Shown: positions 23,601-35,909 of the stretch, piece by piece
How the letters are laid out: each line of letters opens with the position of its first letter
How positions within the stretch are numbered: position 1 is the first letter of the stretch
NCBI RefSeq assembly: GCF_000801105.2
Contig: NC_079511.1
Coordinates: 18,127,792 to 18,191,791, forward strand
Length of the DNA stretch: 64,000 nucleotides
DNA from: Raphanus sativus
Taxonomy: Eukaryota > Streptophyta > Magnoliopsida > Brassicales > Brassicaceae
Direction: 5' to 3'
Translations under genes and position numbers: made by a program
The notes under the pieces: model-generated
Told to the model about the DNA's origin: nothing
The model's input: only the letters and a program-made list of their open reading frames with translations
The model's database searches: none

Positions 23601-24892
23601 CTTTTAGCCCAGTGATCAAAGCGACAACCATTCGTATTGTTTTGGGATTAGCTGTGACCAATGATTGGCCTGTTCGGCAGATTGATGTCAACACGGCATT
23701 TCTTCAAGGACACTTAAACGAAGAGGTCTTCATGGCTCAACCTCCAGGCTTCACTGATCCTACTCGTCCTACACATGTATGTCGGCTGCGGAAAGCCATC
23801 TACGGCTTGAAACAAGCTCCACGGGCCTGGTACTCTGAGCTAAGATCATTTCTCATTTCTTCTGGTTTTAAAAATTCCCTCTCCGACACCTCACTTTTCA
23901 TACTGAAAGTTCAAGGGAAATTTATATATGTCTTGGTCTACGTAGACGACATACTTGTTACTGGAACTGACTCACATCTTGTTCAGCGTGTTATCACTCG
24001 CCTAGCGAACAGATTTTCTATCAAGGATATGGGGGATCTTAGCTACTTTCTCGGCATTGAGACGAAACGTACTTCACAAGGAATGCATTTGATGCAAAAG
24101 AAGTATATAACCGATCTCCTAGCTAAGGCGAATATGCTGCATGCTAAGCCAGTGGCAACACCTCTTCCTACGCATCCAAAGCTTACTCTGAACTCTGGCC
24201 AACCGCTGACTGATCCTCATGAGTACAGACAACTAGTTGGTAGTCTGCAGTATTTGGCACTAACGAGACCAGACATCTCCTATGCAGTGAATCGTCTCTC
24301 TCAGTTCATGCACAAGCCGACCTCAGATCATTGGCAAGCTCTCAAGCGAGTCCTACGTTATCTCTCTGGAACCTTGACTCATGGGATTTTCTTGCGCAGA
24401 GATAACTCCACCAATCTCCATGCGTTCTCTGACGCAGATTGGGCCGGTGATTCCGACGATTATGTCTCCACCAATGCATACATCGTCTACATTGGATCTC
24501 ATCCTGTATCCTGGACTTCGAAAAAGCAGCAAGGTGTTGCACGCTCTTCTACGGAGGCAGAGTATCGAGCTGTGGCGAATACAGCTTCTGAATTACGATG
24601 GGTCTACTCTCTTCTGACGGAACTTGGCATCAAGGTCTCTGCAATTCCTACGGTCTACTGTGACAATATAGGCGCCACATATCTCTGCGCTAACCCGGTT
24701 TTTCACTCGAGGATGAAGCATATCGCTATTGATTATCACTTTGTTCGTGGACAGATTCAAAAGGGTGTCTTACGTGTCTCTCACGTCTCAACGAAAGACC
24801 AACTAGCAGATGGACTCACAAAACCGTTAGCTCGAGCACCCTTTCAAACTATACGAGGCAAGATTGGTGTTGCTTCAGCATCACCATCTTGA
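20615..24892 (+). pseudogene. Copia gag-pol polyprotein with one nonsense codon
   Basis: One frame of about 1425 codons from an ATG in good context (GCCACCATGTCT) to 24892, broken only by TAA at 21164-21166, where Glu is expected between Leu-Pro and Asp-Tyr-Lys. Order: gag (UBN2-like), zinc knuckle CQICSVFGHSARHC, aspartic protease LLDSGATHHLT, GAG-pre-integrase HHRLGHPSS, integrase core (DHFTRYTWLF, TDNGGEF, GLSERKHRHVVE), a Pro/Ala/Gln-rich linker, reverse transcriptase (KARIVAKGFHQ, VYVDDILVTG) and RNase H (SDADWAGD, STEAEYRAVA, YCDN). All catalytic motifs look intact. Gag can be made only as a 183-residue truncated product unless the stop is read through or reinitiated. Confidence 0.95.
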
Positions 24893-24899
24893 GGGGGCA

Positions 24900-25027
24900 T
24901 GTTAAGGAAATATGATATAGTTTGAGGATCTCTTTGTAATTAGTTTATACTTGTATTTACCCTATCTATACCTCTGTATAAATACTCTCTCTAAACCTAA
25001 TAATACGTTTAAGTCTTGTACTCTATA
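24900..25027 (+). repeat. Copia 3' LTR
   Basis: 128 bp, identical to the 5' LTR by eye except for one T-to-A change in the CTCTCTCTATACC segment. Confidence 0.93.
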
Positions 25028-25032
25028 TTATT

Positions 25033-25408
25033 TATGTTACCGAATGGAACCAACGAACACTATTAATCAAATAAAGTATACACAACGGCAAATGCTTTTT
25101 TTGGTTACAAATAGATTGCAAATAAACTTGGTTCTATTTTTATATCATTTAAGACAGACTAATGCTTGTGTTACAAAAAAAAAGTAAGACTAATGCTTTT
25201 TTTTGTTCAAATAGATAATAAAAGAAACTTCATGTATAAATTCATGTTCTTATTGATCTCAATCTTATCTCAGAGTTTAGTAAATTGTATGTTCTCAGCA
25301 CCAAATCTTCAGGAAAAGAACTGGAATTTTTTTTGATACAGAGAATCATGGAACTAAAATATGGAGCAAGTGATTGCACACAATGTTTGTCAAGTTACTG
25401 TTTCTCTT
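25033..25408. other. Spacer beside captured gene
   Basis: AT-rich and poly-T/A rich. It includes sequence downstream of the captured ATP synthase fragment on the minus strand, probably its former 3' untranslated region. Confidence 0.4.
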
Positions 25409-26170
25409 TCAATAATAACCGGTGAAGGTGAACCCTCTGCCGGTGATTTCTCCTGTGCAGTACCCGTCAAAGCATTCAAGACCAAACAATGCAGCGATTC
25501 CAGCATCTTCTACCTTCAGATCGCTTCTGTTCTTCCATAAGAACTTTGCGTAGTCTAGAAAGTTTCATAGCGTTTGGGATTGCTGTAAAAATAAGAAGTT
25601 GAAAGAGTATCAGATACTGAGTAAAGAAGCCACACATAAAAGCTAATGCCCACTGCCCAACACTCTTCAAATTTTGTTTTTCTCACATAAACTTCGATCC
25701 CAGTACTCTTCAATTCATAGTGAAATAAAGCTAGTGATGGATGGAACAGATTCTCTCTATATGAACCAAGCACCAAGACTAAGAAATGCAGCAGGAGCTA
25801 AAACCATCATCAAAGAAGATGCAATATACTGAGAACTATAAATGTTACTATTCTGGACACAACCCAAGTTTCTCCATGTCTGCAGAAGCAGCATTCATGC
25901 CTATCTTACATCTCAATCAAGGAAATGAAAAGGATGGGGTTTTTGAGAAAGATATCTCTCACTACCTAGAATTGGTCGTATGACCGTGAAAACATTGATA
26001 GACATATAAGGAGAAGAGAGGTAAGGAAGGGACCTAGCATGACGGGTGTAAAGAAGTTGCTTAGACAACTCTTGGCACTTCTCTACAGTGGCAGGCTCCT
26101 GGATAAAGTGTTTGTTCTTCTCAAGCAACTGCCTGTAGCACAAATTTCCATGCTTTCCCACAAAATCTGA
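25409..26170 (-). pseudogene. Mitochondrial ATP synthase subunit g (20 kDa) fragment
   Basis: In plants this subunit sits in the membrane part of mitochondrial ATP synthase. Exon 1 (to 26034) encodes VGKHGNLCYRQLLEKNKHFI and EPATVEKCQELSKQLLYTR, ending at an AG|GT donor. Exon 2 (25582-25409) resumes with NPKRYETF, then LWKNRSDLKVEDAGIAALFG and GRGFTFTGYY, matching the plant family's conserved C-terminus from memory. A small deletion and frameshift after ETF removes the usual Trp-Lys-Glu step, and a conserved Ala-Trp is Asp-Gly. The original N-terminus is not resolved. It lies inside the candidate Helitron, so capture is the likely origin. Confidence 0.8.
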
Positions 26171-26930
26171 AGCTTCACATACGTTAGCATACTTACCCAA
26201 AAATTAATTACTTCGTTAAGCTATCTTTTTTTATTATACATGTTATTTAGTTCATCTTTTACATTTGTGTCAAAATAGAAATGTTAACCAAAATAAACCA
26301 AATTTACACATCAACTCATTTTCCTAAGCGAATCTCTTTCTTACAAAACAACTATGATGGAGCTCTCTATTCTTCATCCAGAATGCAAACTACACAAAAG
26401 GAAAAACAAATATCTCCGGTGGAAGCATTTAAGTTTACTTTAATGCAATTTAATGTATGCAAATTGATTTTTTTACCTGCACTCGCGTCTCTTGCTCTCT
26501 CTTGAGTCTTCCATAATTCTTCAGGAAATGACAACGTACAAAAAAGAAGTTGTTCCAGTGGAGGCAAGAGGCTTTTGGTGGGATTCTTGAGGGATAATGT
26601 CTGGTTCTGAAAGATCAAAGATGATGCTTTGATATGCCCTCGCATGTCTTTCCATTTTCTTTTTGGCCTTACTTCTTCCTTGGCTCAACCAGATTGGTTT
26701 TCCTGATGTATAAGAAAGCTGTTAAGGTCACAGATCATTCTGCTCTAGACTCAAAAAGTATTTGAAAAATCCAACTACAACACCTTTCCCATTGGTATCC
26801 TCGTTTCAGGGGAATATATCGTGTCACACTTGGGGCTGAATCTGTAAAAAAACAGTCAATGGAGCACATTTGATCTAAATCTGGATAGAAATGTGTAGGA
26901 GTAGCGAGGATGAGCCTTACCTCTTTGTAG

Positions 26931-27046
26931 GTGGGATCTATCTTTGCAACCTGAGTCTCCATAGCGAAAGTAATCTCAAGATACATGTCTCGAGTTTTGC
27001 CTATCAAACCATTAGCTAGACTGAACCGCTTGTCGGACTCACCTAA
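26931..27046 (-). pseudogene. Unidentified captured exon
   Basis: An exon with an acceptor (CTCTGTAG) and donor (GAG|GTAAGG) on the minus strand. It encodes SDKRFSLANGLIGKTRDMY and EITFAMETQVAKIDPTYKE with good codon structure. I do not recognise the family. It lies upstream of the ATP synthase fragment in the same Helitron and may come from another gene or from the same transcript. Confidence 0.5.
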
Positions 27047-28388
27047 CTACAGAGAAACGACACCGATGAATCAAAAAAACGTTACACAATATATATGAAA
27101 GAAGTAAAACTAAATGGTGGAAGAACATCAAGCTGACTTCAAACAGAAAGAAGGAGAGATGGCCGTTTCACAGAAACTAAGTTTTCTAAGTTGTTTTCAA
27201 GGATTGAGAGGATGATTTGCAAGGGAAGAAGGCTTACCTTTTATAGGTGTTGATACACTGCCTACCAGAAGAAAAATTTGCATTGAATGTCAGATCGTGA
27301 TTGATGTGGGTCAATGGAGTTAAGAAGGTGATCAAACCGATGAATCTGTAATCAGAATGTTTTGATTGATTATGCGGAAGACAAATCGACGCATTGAAGA
27401 AACACGAAGAGATCCTTAAAGTCGATTTTAATCTCTTGACAATCTGGGAACTCCATTGTTGGTGTCAGAGAAGGATATGAACTTCGTTGTCGTTGTCGGA
27501 GGAGATTGAATCCTATATTTTGTGAGAAGACGATGAAGACGATAAGAGTTTTTCCATATCAGGTTTGACAACTTGAGTAAAATAAAAGTCAAACAAAAGA
27601 AGCCCACAAATATTATAGATAACTTGTTAATGAAACGCAGAGTTGAGCGAATAGGACACGTGTTGTTATCTTGTTAATTGAATTTCCTAGCTGGAATCAT
27701 AAGTGGATGAATGAGGAGAGATTAAACTCTTCTTTATATAAATAGATAGATAGATATATATTTTTAATATATCTATAATTTCTGCTGTACTTTGATAATG
27801 TTTTCCATGAACACCAATACTTCAACGTTCATCAGTTTTTGTACCACAAACGATTTCATCATCAAACATTATACACAAGCTTCAAACTGAAAAAAATTCA
27901 AATCAGCTAAATTTTCGAATCAACTATACCAGTGTCAAAACAATTTTAGTTTTTACCGCATAGGATACAAAGAAATCTAAAACAAATTTAGTTTCAAAAA
28001 GAAAAAAAATCTAAAACAATTTTTTAAAAAGAAGATAATTTGTTTTTAGATACAAAATATCACGACAATCTCATATTTTGAATTATATGATAAAAAGTAT
28101 TAACGACAAATTTACATAAAATCTAAACAATAATTTTAAAATCAAGTGGTTTGGAAATATTTCCATGATCCACGAAGTTAGGTAAATTTTTGGTATCTTA
28201 TCGGTTATCATACAGAGTATATTATTCGAATCTTCACCTTAATTATCCAAATTTTGTGGCAAAAACATAAACCTAAACTAAATATTATTATTATAAATAT
28301 ACAAATACCAACGTCAATTATATACTATTCACAGAATAAAACGACTTTGCTCATTAATAAACAAATCGATGGTTTTCTTTAAAGGTAA
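27047..28388. other. Helitron 5' side and AT-rich spacer
   Basis: 27047-27746 looks like gene-leader sequence on the minus strand (purine-rich, with a spliced appearance) followed by the Helitron 5' end. A GATA microsatellite is at 27742-27756. 27757-28388 is AT-rich with no feature recognised. Confidence 0.4.
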
Positions 28389-29460
28389 CTAGACCTTGAC
28401 CCGTCCGACCGGGCGGGTATTTATTTTCTATTTTAAAATTTTGTGTTTATATTAAATGATGAATTTGTAATATTTGCACATAAATTCCGATTGAAAATTA
28501 ATTTTTGCAGTTATAATAAAACTTAAAATTAAAAGCTTAATAAAATATTTTGATACATAATTTAAATTTCTTAATAAAAATAATATAGAGGTGGGTCATA
28601 TTTTTTTCCAATTTCAAAATCTTAGCATCCCAATAAAATAAATTTATAAATACATAAAATATATAAACCATATTTGGAACAATATTTCTATCAAAATAAA
28701 TTTGTTAAAGAAAAATAATTTAGCGATGTTGTTGTTTATTTCTAGAGTTTGACCCGTGACCGTATAAATATTTGCTTTCATTTTAAATTTTTATTTGTAC
28801 TAATGGTATAATATATATATATATATTTAAATTAAAATGTATTACATAATTATTAATAAAACATTTTAAAACATAACAATTTTATTTATTATTATATTTT
28901 GTGATTTTGATCGTCTATTATATCACAGTGTATCATATAAACAAATCCAACATTTATAACTTATTATATTTATATTATGAAACCATTATACTAATAATAT
29001 ATGAATAAATTATTTTATATTTTATTTATATATTATATAAATTGATTATGATGTGTGATTTTTATTTTATTATTTATACCAATAAATATTAAAAATATTT
29101 AACATGTTAAAACGAAGTATATTGGGAAATCTATTTTCGTAAATATTTGATTAAGAAAATCTATTATTTAAATTAAGAAAATACATTAAATGCTTAAATC
29201 TATTATTTAAATTAAGAAAAGATAAGCATACGTAAATATATGTTCAATAAAGACAAGTATACTTAAATAGAGGAAAAGACAACCATACTTAAATATAGGT
29301 TCAATAAAGACAACTATAATTAAGGAAAATGCATTTACAAATCAGAAAAAACAACTATAATTAAGAAAAATTAATTTATTACTTCAGCGGCATTCCAATG
29401 TAAATAACTTCAAAAACTTAGGGGCATTTTCAAAGTGTACTTCTATTTTAATAGTATAGA
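28389..29460 (-). mobile_element. Non-autonomous Helitron, complete ends
   Basis: On the minus strand it starts TCTATACTATTAAAATAG at 29460 after an A and ends with a hairpin built on ACCCGCCCGGTCGGACGGGT followed by CAAGGTCTAG before a T (28389). It is 1072 bp, AT-rich, with no coding frame. Confidence 0.85.
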
Positions 29461-31662
29461 TACATTTCTCAAAAATGATAAGTCCCTCAGAAACTTGATG
29501 GCGAATAGATGAGTGTTCTGAGTTTATATCAAGGTATTCTTATATACCATTCGTGGTTCTTTTCCTCCAAGTCAAGACTGTCGCAGACTCAGTGTTATAT
29601 CTCTTAGGTAAATAAGCATGCCATGCTCTAACTCCTATGATATATCTCTCAAGGTACAAATATACACACTACACACTCTGTATAATCCATGTGTCGATTA
29701 TATGATTTTAGTTTGGGTTTAATCCATAATAAAATTGTTTGATTGCAAACTTGTATGTTTAATCTCTTGAGTAGGTTGGGAACACAAAATCTGGGGAGAG
29801 CGTGAAGGTTTTACTCTTGATGTGAAATAGTGTTCCTTTACTTACAATACCTTGTGCCAGGTTGAAACAAAAAGCATATTTTCATTATGTACATATAGGT
29901 TCTTTAGCTGTAGTAATGATTAATTTTCTGGGTTTTTTCACATCATTATAAATTTACATCTGGGTTTACTTTGAAGTTAGGAAAGCATATTTGGACTAGG
30001 AGGATGTACGACAACTTGGTTATTATAAAGGTAATGGAAAATTGAGATTTAGATATGGTATATTTGTGCCATTATCTTTTCTGAATAATATTTGTATTAT
30101 ATTAAATGTATATAATCGCAGATTCTTACAAATATTACATCAAGTTACAATGGGACCCATGGTACAGTTTTATTTATAAACAGTCAATATAGTGTCGTGA
30201 TATAATATAACATATTCAAATGATGTATTTTGATAAATAAAAAATTCGAAATCATTATGATGCATAAGAAATATATCTTATTATATAGGATATATTATGT
30301 AGATTATTTGGCAAGTGATATTGACTGTTTATAGATTTAGTTTTTCTTTTTGAGTCTAATTAAATAAATTAAAATTAAAAACTATCGACCAATCAATTTA
30401 TAAATTTTTTTAAAGATTTTATCAATGATTGAGATAAGAAAAAAAATTTAAGTAACTTTTAATTAATATATAATAGGATAGTAGGATTAAATTTTAAAAT
30501 AGATTTTATAAATTAATTTATAAGCTTTTATAGATAACTTACACATTCTTATAAGAATTTAAATATATAATAAGCCAAAATAAATAATTTTATAAATGTA
30601 TTTATAATTTTTATAAACCATATAATATGAAATTTATAAGATGTTAATAGTTATTACAATAATTTATACAAAATATAATGATTTAAATAACAATATAAAT
30701 TTATTATATTGAGTTATATAAATTGTGTATCGTATATTATTAGATGTATTTTATATAATAAAAAAATGATTAACATTATTAATTTTTCTATAATTTTAAT
30801 AAATAATTAGTTACCAAAATTATTATTTGTAATATTGTGTAGATTATTTGACAAATGATATTAATTGGCTATAGATTTACATTTTCTTTTTAGTTCTAAT
30901 TAAAATAAATAAAAATTAAAAATAATTGACCAATCAAATTATAATTATTTTATAAGAATTCATCTATAATCGACATGTAAACAAAAATCAATAGAATGAC
31001 TTATCAGTTCATATATATATATATATCTTATCATTCATGTTGGAAATGCAGTAATTGCGAATCTTACCAAAGTCGCAACAATTTATGAAAAAGTATAATT
31101 GTATAATTCTTAAAATTTAGAATAGTCGTCCGATTGTTGAGGTCAAATGTATCAATAACTTTTTATTTTTACTTCTAACCAAATAGTTCCAAAATAATTC
31201 CAAAATAATTTTTATTACTTTGATCGTAGAAAGTTAAAAATATTTAACAACTTTGAGAATATCTCTTCATAATTTTTATTACTAAATACTTTCAGTATTA
31301 ATAACTGAAATATACTTAAAAATATTTTATTTTAAAAATTTATCATAATTAAGTTTTATGAAAAAATCAACCAAAAACTCTAGGTGGATCAGTCCGGTCT
31401 AACCGTCTTAACCATATTTTAATCTTAACTGGAACACTATGTATCACAGATTCTGAGTCGTAAATTCGGAAGCACATGCATGTATGGGAATACCCTTTAG
31501 TGTATCATATATTGATTTACTATTTAGGAAAACATATTTAATGCCTCTCACAAACAATTTTTTTTTTGAAATGGCTTTCAAATTAAAGAACAAAAAGAAA
31601 TGAAAATGTTTACAAGCCCAAATGGCCTTAGTTAAGAACAAACCCACTAGTTGAAACTCATA
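29461..31662. other. AT-rich spacer with a 540-bp-offset direct repeat
   Basis: No gene is visible. Two similar ~120-bp blocks (30297-30416 and 30837-30956) lie in direct orientation exactly 540 bases apart. A (TA)n run is at about 31012-31026. The last ~250 bases before the MULE include a T-rich stretch near 31560. Confidence 0.5.
30297..30956. repeat. Direct repeat pair, offset 540 bp
   Basis: Both blocks begin TGTAGATTATTTG and run through 'tatagattta.*tttctttttgagtctaatta' style sequence to 'gaccaatcaa'. They could be the ends of a small LTR or MITE-like element; no target duplication was identified. Confidence 0.5.
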
Positions 31663-31671
31663 TTTTAGAAA

Positions 31672-31835
31672 GAGTTATTCTTGGATTCACCCCCTATGGT
31701 GAATCTTTAGGTTCACCAACCAATAGAAACTTGTTATCTTAAATTGAGTATCTTTTAAAAACGGAAACAAAATAATTATCAAATTACATTATATTTTTAA
31801 AATAAATGTAAAATAAATAAAAATAGTAATTAACA
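31672..31835 (+). repeat. MULE left terminal inverted repeat
   Basis: Alignable with the right end for about 150-165 bases with small gaps, including the shared blocks TTCACCAACCAATAG and GAGTATCTTTT. The 9-bp duplication TTTTAGAAA lies immediately outside (31663-31671). Confidence 0.9.
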
Positions 31836-32183
31836 AAAAGGGGAATTTGCTGTATATTTATAAGGGCCAAGAAACTCAAGAATCTAACCATTCTACAGTA
31901 CAGGCCCATTGAAGAGACATGTTTGGGCGAAACTTGGCGAAACAACCCCTCCAAGCGCGTACGCGTGAGCAACAAACGTGAGAAAAAAACATGTGCTCAA
32001 TTGGTTGTACCAAACCTATCGATAGTATAGTCTGTCAAATCAATATCCTAACCACACACTAATTATATTCAAAATCGCAAATTCCCGCTCTTAACAACTG
32101 TGTCGCTTTTATTAAACCGAGACCCATTTAATAGCTACTTATCTATACTGTTTCACTTCGAAAATAGTAAAGAGAAAGGAAAG

Positions 32184-35100
32184 ATGTCTGAAGATGACGA
32201 TTCCTCAAGAGTTAAAGCACTACGAGACAACGATCAGGTATGGAGTAGTGACTTTAAAGCTATTTATTACCGTTCATTGTTGTTGTTGGATGGATATGTG
32301 ATAGGTTAGGTTAAGTATTTAAGTTCTTAATGATAGGTCCTTCATATCCGACTTAGCGTTGTGTTGTTTGTTAAAAAATAGAAGTGATAGAGAAACTGTA
32401 AAAACAGATAAGTTGGGAGTTACAAAGAAAATCTATAATCGTTATACTAGACTATACAGGCCAAATCAATAGAATAGCAAACTGATGAACATGTATCATA
32501 TGCCTTTTCCTTGCAGCTGACTGAGCAGGACGACTGTACGGTGATAACGGGAACATGGGTCCGTGAGGAAGACGGAAAATGGATTTTCGATACCCTGATA
32601 GAGGATAAAATAAATACCATTACCGTGAACCCTCTAATGGAATACGAAGACTTGGTGAAACTGGTGAAGGAAACCCTGAACATCCGCGCAAAGAACGTAA
32701 CACTCAAGCTCTCATACCAATATCCTTCATGGATGGAGATAGACGATGGGGATGGTTCAACACCACAGTTCATATCTGACGATCATGAGGTAGAGGTTTT
32801 TGTCCAAATGAGGCGCAAAATCGAGGAAGTTAACTTGTGTGTTACAATCTCAGAGGTGATCGATGGTATCCCAACAAACCATCGAAGACCCCACTATGCG
32901 AATGTAACAGATCAAACCCTACTGAAAAACAAAGATGATGAGGACAGTGAATCCGATGAAGGGTTTGAGGAAGACTGGCTCGAGTTTGCGATATCCGAAA
33001 CACCTCTGACATGTCCTCCCATCCAGAATGACGTGGGTGGAAGTTTCGGTGTGCAGCCTAATCAGACTATTCCATACAACAGAAATGGAATAGTAATACG
33101 CGACCCACTGATACGGCTTGCGAGTCCTCCACACGAAGCTAGTTATCGAGGGAAAGGAAAAGGTATTGCTACAGAACCTGACAAATGGAAAGCTGCTGAT
33201 AAACTCCTTCAACCACAAATGTCAACAAACAAAGGTGTATTCGGGGGAAATGGTGAGAGCAGTCGTACTGTGCGTCGTCGCTTGTTTGAGGATCCCCTCG
33301 CGCCACCCCAGGGAGATATCGAAATGGAGGAACCTTGCCAAGCAGAACCTGAGCCAATAGCACAACCTCTTCTTACAACCACTCTGGTTGCAGCTCAACC
33401 AAGTAGCCTATACACGTGGACACGATTCCAAGACTCTTTGCATGACCTGCTTAATGACGAAAGCTCTGAGCCGGTGCTCTTTGGACGTGATGCCCCACCG
33501 GTTATAGAAAGCACCGACGAGATTGGTAAGATATTTGAAAGACTATACTAAACGTAAATATGGTATAGAATGTAAACTGGCGTTCAATATTTGATCACCT
33601 GTAGGGTTGGTTGAAGCTTTAGAAGCTGTCCCATATGAAGGGGATAATCTGTTTGTGGGACAGGTGTTCAAATCAAAGAATGACTGCAAAATTAAGATTG
33701 CAATTCATGCCATTAACCGGAAGTTCCACTTCAAGACAAAGCGCTTAACCCCCGCCTTTACGGTTCTAATTTGCGTCGCCATAGACTGTCCTTGGAGAGT
33801 GTACGCTGCACGGATCGATGGAACAGGGAATTATCAGATAAGGCAAGCAACTTTGAGGCACTGCTGCTCGGTTGATGCGAGGAGGAACTACCACAAGTTG
33901 GCAACAACACAAGTGATTGGGGAGCTCATACAATCCCGATTCATCGGAATCAAGCGAGGACCAACACCAGAAACCATAAGAAAGATTATGCTGGACGACT
34001 ACAACGTCAATGTTTCATACTGGAAATCTTGGAGGACGCGTGAAATTACTATGGAAAGTGTGTTAGGATCGATGGCCGGAAGCTACGCACTGATGCCTGC
34101 ATACATGGGCCTGCTATTAACCACAAATCCTGGCTCCCTCTGCGTCATAGAAAAGACAGAGTGTGACGATGGAGGTGTGCTTTTTAAGTATGCCTTCATA
34201 GCATTTGGGGTATCCATCAAAGGCTACCGCTACATGAGAAAAGTAATTATCATTGATGGAACAAGTCTGAAAGGGAAGTAAGGAGGATGTTTAATGTCCG
34301 CTTGCGCACAAGACGGAAATTATCAAATCTTTCCTCTTGCTTACGCGGTGGTGGATAGTGAGAACGATAAATCCTGGGAATGGTTCATGATGCAGCTTAG
34401 AACCTTTGTTGCCAATTCAGACGAGTTGGTTTTCATATCTGACCGCCACGGTAGCATCTACTCTGCAATAACCAAGGTGAGCAATATAAATCAGGTTGAC
34501 TGTCTATGTTAATACTATATATAGTATAGTCTAAATATTAGTGAAATTGTTATGTAGGTGTTCCCCTCTGCATCACATGCGGCCTGCACAGTTCACTTGT
34601 GGAGGAACATCAAGGCCCGTTTTAAATCTAAAAGACTAGCCTCTCTTATGTCGGCTGCAGCAAGATCGTATACTGTAGAAGGATTCAATAAGAAGTTTCT
34701 TGATATTCAACGTGCCAGCCCAGGGTGTGCAGTGTACTTGGTTGACATAGGTATGCAGTACCTCTTATATATTATACATGATCGCGTAGTTGTGTATACT
34801 AATTGAATAGTTACTGATTTTTTGCGGGTAAGATGTTGTTGTTGTGTACTATACTATAAATATTAATACGATAGTATAGTAACAAAGACTCTTCATTCCT
34901 GTGTCCAGGTTTCACTCATTGGACACGCGCTCATTTTCAAGGAGAAATGTTCAATATAATGGACTCAAATATTGCAGAATCATGGAATTCAGTGTTGAAA
35001 GAAGCCAGAGAGTACCCCCTCATCTCCATGTGTGAGTACATACGTACTACTATCATGAGTTGGTTTGCACTTCGCCGTGCAAAAGCTATGGAGCATAAGG

Positions 35101-35909
35101 GGGCACTAACGCTGATGGTGCAACACCAAGTGGAAGTCAACTTTGAGGCATCGACAGCGTTGGATGTATGTGGTATTAGCGAAACCGAGTTTCAAGTGAA
35201 GGCACAAACTGGAGAGTGTTTCTTGGTCAACCTCTTAGCTGGAACATGTTCATGCAATGCATATGAGCAGTTACGAATTCCATGTCGCCATGCAGTGGCT
35301 GCAGCTGGAAGAGCCAACATCCCAACCGAGTCATTGGTTGCAGCTGCGTACTTTTCGGACACGTGGCATAGCGCGTATGAGGCAAAGATTTACCCAATAC
35401 CATCTGTGGGGGGAAAAGAAGTAGGAGGAGAGTATCACGGCGATCTCCTACCGCCTGCGGTGAAGAGACCACCGGGGAGGCCACGAAAGGTGCACATTCT
35501 GTCGCGAGGTGAAGACAAGATATTATTTTCCATATTAAAACCTCACTATACTTTTTCACATAACCATATAGTATAGTTTCATTACACTCAAATGCCATGA
35601 TTGACTGAGATTATTATGTCCATATTATGAGATACAAATACATAGTCTCGGTAGCCTTTCAATATTTAATCTTTGCTTTAGCTTTAAGGATTGTGGTGTG
35701 TGTTGTGTAGGCTTAGGTTCTATGTATGGCTTTATGTTCGCAAAGCAACTGACTATACTATAATATTCTGATAAACAGTATGAATATTATTTGTCACAAC
35801 CTCCACATTTTCAATTGTTGAACAGCAAGCAGGACGTAACGGTTGCAGGAGATGCACACGATGCAGGAAAAAAGGCCATAACAGAGCCTCCTGCCGTGGT
35901 GCGATATAA
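32184..35909 (+). pseudogene. mudrA: mudrA-type MULE transposase, one nonsense codon
   Basis: I read six exons: 32184-32237, 32517-33525, 33605-34476, 34558-34750, 34909-35508, 35830-35909, all with GT/AG ends and continuous phase, 936 codons. Exon 2 has an N-terminal beta-rich domain plus an acidic and Pro-rich linker. Exon 3 has the MuDR DNA-binding domain (VGQVFKSKNDCKI, CPWRVYAARIDG) and the start of the MULE catalytic domain (first Asp in IIDGTSLKGK, second in ISDRHGSI). Exon 5 has a SWIM zinc finger (CSCNAYEQLRIPCRH). The short last exon completes a CCHC knuckle CTRCRKKGHNRASC. TAA at 34279-34281 replaces the usual Tyr after LKGK. Otherwise I see no break. Every intron contains the element's ACTATACTA-type motif. 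Confidence 0.9.
34279..34281 (+). other. Nonsense codon in the mudrA catalytic domain
   Basis: TAA sits between ...SLKGK and GGCLMSACAQDGNYQ. The family has Tyr (TAT/TAC) here, so one base change explains it. It separates the two catalytic Asp residues. Confidence 0.85.

Larger units (their letters stand above)
20457..25027 (+). mobile_element. Ty1/copia LTR retrotransposon, nearly intact
   Basis: Short LTRs of 128 bp (20457-20584 and 24900-25027), a Met-tRNA type PBS (20585), a purine tract GAGGGGGCA before the 3' LTR, and a perfect 5-bp duplication TTATT on both sides (20452-20456, 25028-25032). I see a single mismatch between the LTRs, so the insertion is recent. The short LTRs and protein style suggest the Ale/Retrofit lineage. 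Confidence 0.96.
18342..27746 (-). mobile_element. Candidate Helitron with captured genes, invaded by two retroelements
   Basis: The left end (CTGGGGGAGGCCCGCCC..., hairpin CCCGCCCTTCGGGCGGG) matches the Helitron 3' end at 13924 apart from one changed base in the CTAG tetranucleotide (CCAG). The right end, read on the minus strand, is TCTATTTATATAAAGAAG preceded by A, a typical Helitron 5' end. The captured gene pieces (25409-27046) are also on the minus strand. Removing the Cassandra element and the copia element leaves about 4 kb, a usual Helitron size. The pairing of these two ends is an inference; the last few bases of the 5' end are ambiguous because of a GATA repeat. Confidence 0.5.
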
